A stretch of 64,000 nucleotides of DNA from Haliotis asinina (taxonomy: Eukaryota > Mollusca > Gastropoda > Lepetellida > Haliotidae). Within the stretch, counting starts at the first letter, position 1; each line of letters starts with the position of its first letter. The notes below the pieces were generated by a model, which saw only the letters and a list, made by a program, of their open reading frames with translations, was not told the DNA's origin and made no database searches. The stretch covers positions 29,145,118-29,209,117 of the forward strand of contig NC_090280.1 of NCBI RefSeq assembly GCF_037392515.1, given 5' to 3'. The position numbers and the translations under genes were made by a program. Shown here one piece after another: positions 57,761 through 64,000 of this stretch.

Positions 57761-58110
57761 ACTCAGAAAACTCCTTAAAACATAGCTAAAAGTGTAAAAC
57801 AGCTGTACCTGCTAAACGGTCCATGTGCGCGACTTGACCCTTCCCTGCACAATTGTTGGGAATTCGATTGTGCATCTGTATCTGCAAATGGGGTGTGGAA
57901 ATCTTTGATCCCTTAGTTATTCGCTGTCAAACTTTGCACAATTACTTTTGAATTGCAAATGACTCTAGTCTGGAGCTTTTGGTGTAATGAACTTCGAAAC
58001 AATGGACACCTGATTTGAAGCGATTCTGAGCTATATTTGGTACCAAGAAAACGGCGGAATAATGCATAATACTAATAATCCAAATGATGACAATGGGTTG
58101 CGTTGGCTTG
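57761..58110. other. Intergenic, nothing recognised
   Basis: No coding or repeat signal seen. Confidence 0.4.
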
Positions 58111-58300
58111 AGGCTTGGAAAAACCTAGATACTTGATTCTATCCAGAACCAAGGTCTGGAACTTTTCTGACGCTCTCTTATTGACAGACGAATGTAAGGA
58201 ACCTGTTTTCAAATAAGACCAACCCTGCACACAAATGTGCGTTTAATCGCCTATGTAAGGATCAGTATGATAAAATATCTTCGCCCGAGAAACAGATGTT
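58110..58300 (+). mobile_element. Old LINE ORF2 relic
   Basis: 'cttgattctatccagaaccaaggtc' followed by 'ctcttattgacag' and 'caaataagaccaaccctgc'. These match the RT thumb region of the LINE (LLDSIHHQGLRL...SIDS...TN.A) with heavy divergence. Confidence 0.5.
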
Positions 58301-59115
58301 CTATGTCCGCTTTTACTAGTTTTGAGATATGGCTGTTTCAAAGTTTGGCACACTAGGTTTTCTTTTCTGAATGAGATAATGAACAAATGTTAACCAATCT
58401 AAACCAAGCAATCATCTCTGTTATAAGTTCTTAATCTAATACTTGCTTATCTCTGAAGGAATGCTACCAGAATCATACAAAGATACAGGTGTTTGTTACT
58501 CTAGACTAAAAGCATCACTTTGCTGCCATACCTGTATGATAAATTTTTAACGGGCAAACATCTTTCGTTAAACATAACTGCCGATAATAACTATGAATAA
58601 AACTTATAAACTGGCAAATCAACTCCAACACAACATAACGTGATCAACTTGTCAAACACTAATGCTAAACTTTGAAAATTTCCTCATGAAATACCATCTT
58701 ACGTAAACAATTTCAAAAAGTGAACTTTGCCCCATTAGGCAATCTTAACAGTCAATCTTTTGCTTCCATATACTTGAAACCTTACCAAGCTGGAGAAATG
58801 TGGTCATTGAATCTTCGGTAAGGATTCTGCTTTCTCTTCAGGGTAAGCATGCCTATATAGATCTATGGAAAATGTGGACTGAAGATCACTTATTTACTGT
58901 CTTAAACAGCAAAAGGTAAAATAACATCACCTAAAACATTGACAGAAACCATGTCTCATTCTGAACGTCATTGGTTTTGTACCTTGTAATGAAATCATTG
59001 TCAATTGCTGGCAAATGTCACATGGAAAAACACCCTCCTAAAATCAAAAACAATCAAATTTTCAGAATCCTTAACGTATTCCCTATCATTTTGTCAGTTT
59101 CAAATGTCAAAGGAA
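58301..59115. other. Intergenic, nothing recognised
   Basis: AT-rich. Possible further LINE decay near 58960 ('ttggttttgtaccttgtaatgaa') cannot be supported firmly. Confidence 0.35.
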
Positions 59116-60116
59116 TTATTTGATCATATTATCCATATACTTTCTATCTGCTGGGGGCATGAATTTGAGCATGCCTTTATGTCCTTGCATTTTTTGTTAG
59201 ATGGTTTTGGGTTTGAGGTACTTTTCTTCAACTTTGACCAATCATTTGACCTGGGACATATTGGAGCTGACGAATGGAGAAGTTGTGTTTCACTTTGGCG
59301 CACATCAACCCTGGTCATCTGTGACTGAAAATCTAATCTATAGGAGATGTTTGTAACATCTTCCAAAGTATATTTAAGGTGTTTGACTCTTGTGAAAGGA
59401 ACCCGAGAGAAGTTGAGGTATTTAGAACACTCAAGGTACTTGGCAAAAATCGTGTTGTTGTAGCTGTATTATGTGTAAGGGGTGCCTTACCATTGCAGTT
59501 TTGATGCACTGCACTACTCCTGTTCGGCTAAAACTCTCCCTTTGCTTCAAAGACTGCTCGATATGGCTGTGTATATTATCCACTTCCTGGATATTAGAGT
59601 GCCCAGGTTCACAGAACTTTTGCTCAGTACATGAAATTGATGTTTTTCTCATAAAATCAAGAAGTGCAAATGACATCCCTGAGACACAGGAATCTGACCA
59701 CAGTGTCAGTTCTTCTGGTTTCTGTTTTTCAACCACTGCCGCTAATATTGCTATCAGCGCAATAGATATTTCACTGGCACCCCTTCCAGCAACCTTTTCT
59801 ATCCAAAGAGCACATATCCTGTTCTGTCAAGTGAACAATGTGCTGTTAGATTATACATGCTTAATTTTCTTCTATAATAAAAGCTTGAAACGCTGGCTCT
59901 TGGTAGTGTCAAAACATTTTCAAGATCAAAACATACGACTGCCGTCGCTGAGGCCCCGTCGCTGAGGCAAGGTGAACCATAGTTTTCATCTATAACTTCA
60001 AACCTCTCTTGCATGCGAAATTCTTCACATTTGTCTTTTTGGGCTTGTTAAAAGAAATGTTGAAATCAATGTTAAATATCTCCCGGTAAAAGCTTTCATT
60101 AACAGGCTCGGTTCCT

Positions 60117-60129
60117 TCTGCTGAGCATG
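60117..60129 (+). repeat. Target-site duplication of SINE, left
   Basis: TCTGCTGAGCATG, repeated exactly at 60399-60411. Confidence 0.9.
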
Positions 60130-60398
60130 GACCCGTGAAGGTCCCGGGGTAGAATAGGCCTTCAGCAACCCATGCTTGCCATAAAAGGCGACTCAGCTTG
60201 TCTTAAGAGGCGACTAACGGGATCGGGTGGTCAGGCTCACTGACTTGGTTGACGCGTGTCATCGGTTCCCAATTGCGCAGATCGATGCTCATGTTGTTGA
60301 TCACTGGATTGTCTGGTCCAGACTCGATTATTTACAGACCGCCGCCATATAGCTGTAATATTGCTGAGTGCGGCGTAAAACTAAACTCACTCACTCAC
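60130..60398 (+). mobile_element. Full-length SINE, reference copy for the window
   Basis: 269 bp: head 'gacccgtgaaggtcccgggg' and 'tagaataggccttcagcaac'; 'gaggcgactaacgggatcgg'; a B-box-like 'catcggttcccaattg'; 'gttgatcactggattgtctg'; terminal stem-loop CGCCGC (60340-60345) with GCGGCG (60370-60375); tail AACTCACTCACTCAC. Flanked by an exact 13-bp duplication. It interrupts the coding sequence of the decayed gene around it. Confidence 0.92.
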
Positions 60399-61507
60399 TC
60401 TGCTGAGCATGCCTTTAATTAAAGCCGATACATCTAAGAGACTGAAAGATCTTGTTCTAAATTATGTCTACCTGTGGAAGCTCTACAACAGTGTGATTCA
60501 ACACGAGGGAATAAGTTTATATGCTTTGTGGCAGACCCTCTTCCTTCGTTTGGTATTTTCGAAGTACTGTGCTTACCGCGATCGTCACCAGAGCCAGGAA
60601 GGCCAGTTGTAGAATCATAGTAATGAATTCTTTTTTGAGAAATATCCAATGTTGATAAGTAGAAGTCTTTGCAACCCCGTACTTTTGACTCACTGAATTT
60701 GAAGTTGTAGGAGGGGGACTTCTGTTTTCTTGGATTCTCATTGTTTGTTCTCCTTCGTTTGACATCATTTCGGTCTATGGTTGTGACATAAAAATGATTC
60801 TTCTCATTATCTGCTAAACTCCAGAAAGATTGGAAGATGCATTTCCTTTCATTGCCATTGCTGTTTCTTGAACACTTGAAGCGACATGTGCCATTGCAGT
60901 CCTTTTTGGTTTTGATTTGTGTTTCTTTAACTTCCTTTTTAGCTGATTGTTGCTTTCTTTTTCTTATGTTTTGTTTCCAGGTATCAGGGTCACGTTTTCT
61001 TTTCCGACTTCTTTGAGCTTTATCTTCGAAATCATCAGATTCGTGTTCTTCGGTTGCTGCTACATCAACCGTTTTAGCTACTGGAATTGACTCACCATGC
61101 TGGATGTCAGAGCTGTTCAACAACATATTTTTGCCCATGTCAACCTCTTCGTCAGACGATTCACTCACATTATCTACTTCAAAATGGACTGTTGAGTCAC
61201 CTCTTTCATCATCTTCAGTAGTTTGTTCTGAATCAGCTGTCTATTCAGAGGCCATGATATTGTAACAAATTTCATGATCATGTTCCACTCCTGTTCCTAA
61301 ATCTCCACCAACAGCTTCATTTGCAAGAGGGATATCAACAATTTCTGGAATCACTTCTAGTATTTCGTTTCCTTCAGAATCAGAAACATCACGAGATGCA
61401 TCAATAGAATCAAGTAGTTCCACAGCCTTTTCTACACTCAACATTGTTGCTTATTCTAAAGGAACATTTAGGGTAATGACTTTCAACTAGACTATGAAAT
61501 AAATCAT

Positions 61508-62408
61508 GAGTGAGTGAGTAAATCGTTAACGTCACATCGTCAGTATTGCAGCCATATCATGACGAGAACGATTGATGATAAAAATACAAATGAATTAATA
61601 GCACATACGTTGTAAAAACCTGTCAACGAAAGACAGTAAAACTAACTAGAATATCACAGATTAGAATGTAAAACTAGTGATTAGACCTAAATCAATGTGC
61701 CTACGGAGGACAATACAATACAATAATGAACTATATATTGCGAACAACCGAAGGTAGATCACCATACTAAGGACCATGGGGACTTACAGTACATTTCCTT
61801 CCTGCATGGACCCTAGCTGGATTTACATCATACTCTCAGCTGCTAGCAATTTAGACAAATCTAGCCATACTGTAAAAGAACAGTTATTCTACGATTAAAA
61901 ACCTGGAAAACCTAACTTTACATCAAATGTTGTGGGACTTACGTACCCTCTCAGGAGGACAATCATTTTACAGTACTTCATCCTCCTTTGAGGGAGGTAC
62001 TGATTTAATCTTCCAGTTATAAAATATTTATCCATTTACAATTCATATAACAAATCTAACCCCTTTACAAATGCAATAATTAAACGAGGACTAATATTGC
62101 TAAAATGATTCTTCATAGTTCATGAATTACTGATCCCTTGTGATTCAATACTCAATACAGTCAAGCAGGATATGCTTGACTGTGATTCTTTCATCACAAG
62201 GGATACAAAAACGAGGATCCTCACCTTTAAGTAGATATTCATGAGTATATCTTGTGTGGCCAATGTGACATCGTCGCATGATTACCTCTTCGTAACCAAT
62301 GCAGGGTTTTATATCATGTGATTTATTAATACCTACTTGAGTGTCAAACCTCTTCTGCATCAGATCTCCAATGTAAGATCCGATGACAGCTTTATAATCA
62401 GAGTATGG
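61508..62408 (-). mobile_element. 5'-truncated LINE copy
   Basis: (GTGA)n at 61508, stem-loop, complete 3' UTR ('accctctcaggaggacaat' near 61950) and the last coding part (MQKRFDTQVGINK to CDERITVKHILLDCIEY at 62145-62360), with a deletion in the GYTYLGCQSRF segment. Confidence 0.85.
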
Positions 62409-62675
62409 GTGAGTGCGTTAATATTTAACGTCACATCGGCAATGCCTCAGCCATATCGTGACGAGAACATTTAATTCTGCAATGAAATATATGTATAGTA
62501 TAAAAACCTGTCAACGAAGGACAGTAAAACAACTAGAATATCACAATTACAAGTAAAACTAGCGTGGAAAGTTGAAACTAATATCACTATTCGGACAACA
62601 CAATATAAAATCAGGCTCTAGAATGCCAACAACTGAAGGTAGATCACCATACTAGGGACCATGGGGACTTACAGT
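62409..62675 (-). mobile_element. LINE 3' UTR-only copy
   Basis: Starts (GTGA), 'cgtcacatcggcaatgcctcagccatatcgtgacg', and runs to 'gggaccatggggacttacagt'. It lies directly between two other LINE pieces. Confidence 0.85.
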
Positions 62676-64000
62676 GCCTCAAGCAGGATATGCTTGACCG
62701 TGACTCTCTCATCACAAGGGATACAAAACGGAGGATCCTCATCTTTCAATAGGTATGCATGTGTATATCGTGTATGGCCAATACGACATCGTCTTAAAAT
62801 AACCTCTTCAAATCTGGACTGACAGCCCAAGTAGATGTAACCAATATACGGTTTTAGTTCATGTAATGTATTTATACCTACTTGGGTGTTCCACTTCTTG
62901 TGCATCAGAACACGGATGTAGGTTCTAATGCTAGCTTTGTAATCAGAGTATGGAACAAGAAGTAGTGTCACAGATTTGTTGAGTGCTGCCTTGGCAGCAA
63001 GATCGGCCATTGTGTTACCAGAAATGCCTACGTGGCTTGGTAACCAACAGAATACGATGTCGTATTGGCCAGTAGCAAGATTATTATACAACTCAATAAT
63101 ATCAATTAAAAGTCGATGTTTACATGATAATTTTTTAATCGCCTGAAGCGAGAAAGAGAGTCTGAATAGATTATATATTGTTTACGTTTAGGGTGTCTTT
63201 GAATAAATTTAAGAGCCGTTAGTTTGGCCTTAGCTTCAGCTGTGAAAATAGAACTATTATCTGGTAATCTGGAAGATATTGTTCTGGATCCAATGACAGT
63301 GCCACAAGCTACTGCGCCACCATCCTTGGACCCATCTGTAAATAAGGATTTATAATTGCTATATTTGTGTTTTAATTGATTATGTTCTTGCTTATATTGT
63401 AATTCATTACTTTCTGATTTTTTAAATGTGGTCAATGTTAGGTCTACTTGGGGCCTGACCAACTGCCAAGGGGAAGAAGAAAGAAGACGGGAGGGAGCTA
63501 TGTTTTCCAGCTGAATGCCAGCAGCAGAAAGAAAGGGTTTAATTCTATGTCCTAGAGGCGGGACAAGAGAAGACTTTTTGTTGTATAAATCCTCATAAAG
63601 GGGATTGAAAACACAGTAATATGCAGGGTTAGAATGATTAGAGAATAATTCAGTGATGTACTGTAATGTACTAACTTTATAAGGCGCTGCTCAAGAGATG
63701 GTTCATCAGCCTCAACGTAGAGACTGTCAATAGGTGAAGTTCTAAACAGACAGAATACTGCCTTGTGGAACACCATGATCCTGATTGTAATGAACAGACA
63801 GGGTAGAACCCACACGGACCTGGAATTGTCTGTTATTTAAAAAGTTGGCAATAAATTCAGGCAAACGACCTCGCAAGAAAACGTCGTGTAAATCTCTCAA
63901 AAATGCCATATTTCCAGCTTGTGTCATATGCTTTTTCAAGATCAAAAAGATAGACACAGCATGTTGTTTATTAATTAGTGCGTTTTTAACGCACTAAGTA
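62676..64000 (-). mobile_element. LINE copy with internal RT deletion, leaving the window
   Basis: From the C-terminal Cys/His region through RNase H (FTDGSKDGGAVACG near 63320, FTAEAKAK near 63230) to the thumb. It then jumps at about 63750 directly to the RT block QDHGVPQGSILSV. The palm motif C (FVDD) and most of the thumb are deleted. RT upstream blocks (LRDLHDVFLRGRLPEF) continue to the window edge. The 3' UTR is absent. Confidence 0.85.

Larger units (their letters stand above)
59116..61444 (-). pseudogene. Decayed gene of a transposon-associated protein family (possible DDE-like)
   Basis: Minus-strand start MLSVEKAVELLDSIDASRDV at 61444; acidic and basic N-terminal half (KRKRDPDTWKQNIRKRK); CRFKCSRNSN...FQSFWSL near 60850; FKFSESKVRGCKDFYLSTLD; FPRVESHCCRAST near 60490; then, beyond a SINE, AVVCFDLENVLTLPR near 59930, ELTLWSDSC near 59700, EPGHSNIQEVDNIHSHIE near 59600, and the end GMLKFMPPADRKYMDNMIK at 59116. 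I recognise this order from a large uncharacterised family found in many invertebrates (possibly the one catalogued as DUF7869; not checked). D, D and E in the last blocks could be an RNase H-like triad. Stops at 61241 and 60434, frameshifts near 59830 and 59740, and the SINE kill it. Confidence 0.65.

Overview
The window looks like nuclear DNA of a marine gastropod, most likely an abalone (Haliotis). It contains intron-bearing genes for a red-algal-polysaccharide type glycoside hydrolase. It is also saturated with LINE and SINE copies that end in (ACTC)n tails, a pattern I associate with abalone. The species is an inference, not a search result. I see no tRNA, rRNA or CRISPR array.

Host genes. 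Three tandem + strand copies of one secreted hydrolase (GH86-like beta-agarase/porphyranase, clan GH-A) form the host-gene core. Gene A (4039-14015) and gene B (17303-21723) are apparently intact. Both have three exons of identical length (234, 145 and 1460 nt) and encode 612 residues. Gene C (49188-51480) is a decayed copy with two frameshifts, an internal deletion and a lost 3' end. A broken CARD-like gene starts at 54230.

Mobile DNA, left to right. A TTAA-flanked transposon without a recognisable transposase (4373-6370) and two 5'-truncated LINEs sit in intron 1 of gene A. From 22.7 to 46 kb the window is almost solid I/Nimb-like LINE: a truncated copy with a 15-bp target duplication (22774-24487), a near-complete copy with a 10-bp duplication (25316-31294), and a minus-strand copy (31656-39065) split by a second TTAA transposon (35041-36797). 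A further minus/plus pair (39066-43846) looks like one twin-primed element. A pogo/Tigger remnant (43873-44936), microsatellites and an apparently intact Tc1-like element (46925-48212, DD34E transposase) follow. From 55 to 64 kb there is a decayed Polinton/Maverick DNA polymerase B, a decayed transposon-family protein gene interrupted by a SINE with a 13-bp duplication, and more LINE.

How the parts relate. The LINE and the main SINE share a 3' terminal stem-loop whose sequence changes but whose pairing is kept, plus the same (ACTC)n tail. This suggests that the LINE reverse transcriptase mobilises the SINE. One LINE copy also has a 5' end related to the SINE head. Gene C's 3' end runs into SINE-like sequence, and all three introns over 500 bp carry repeats.
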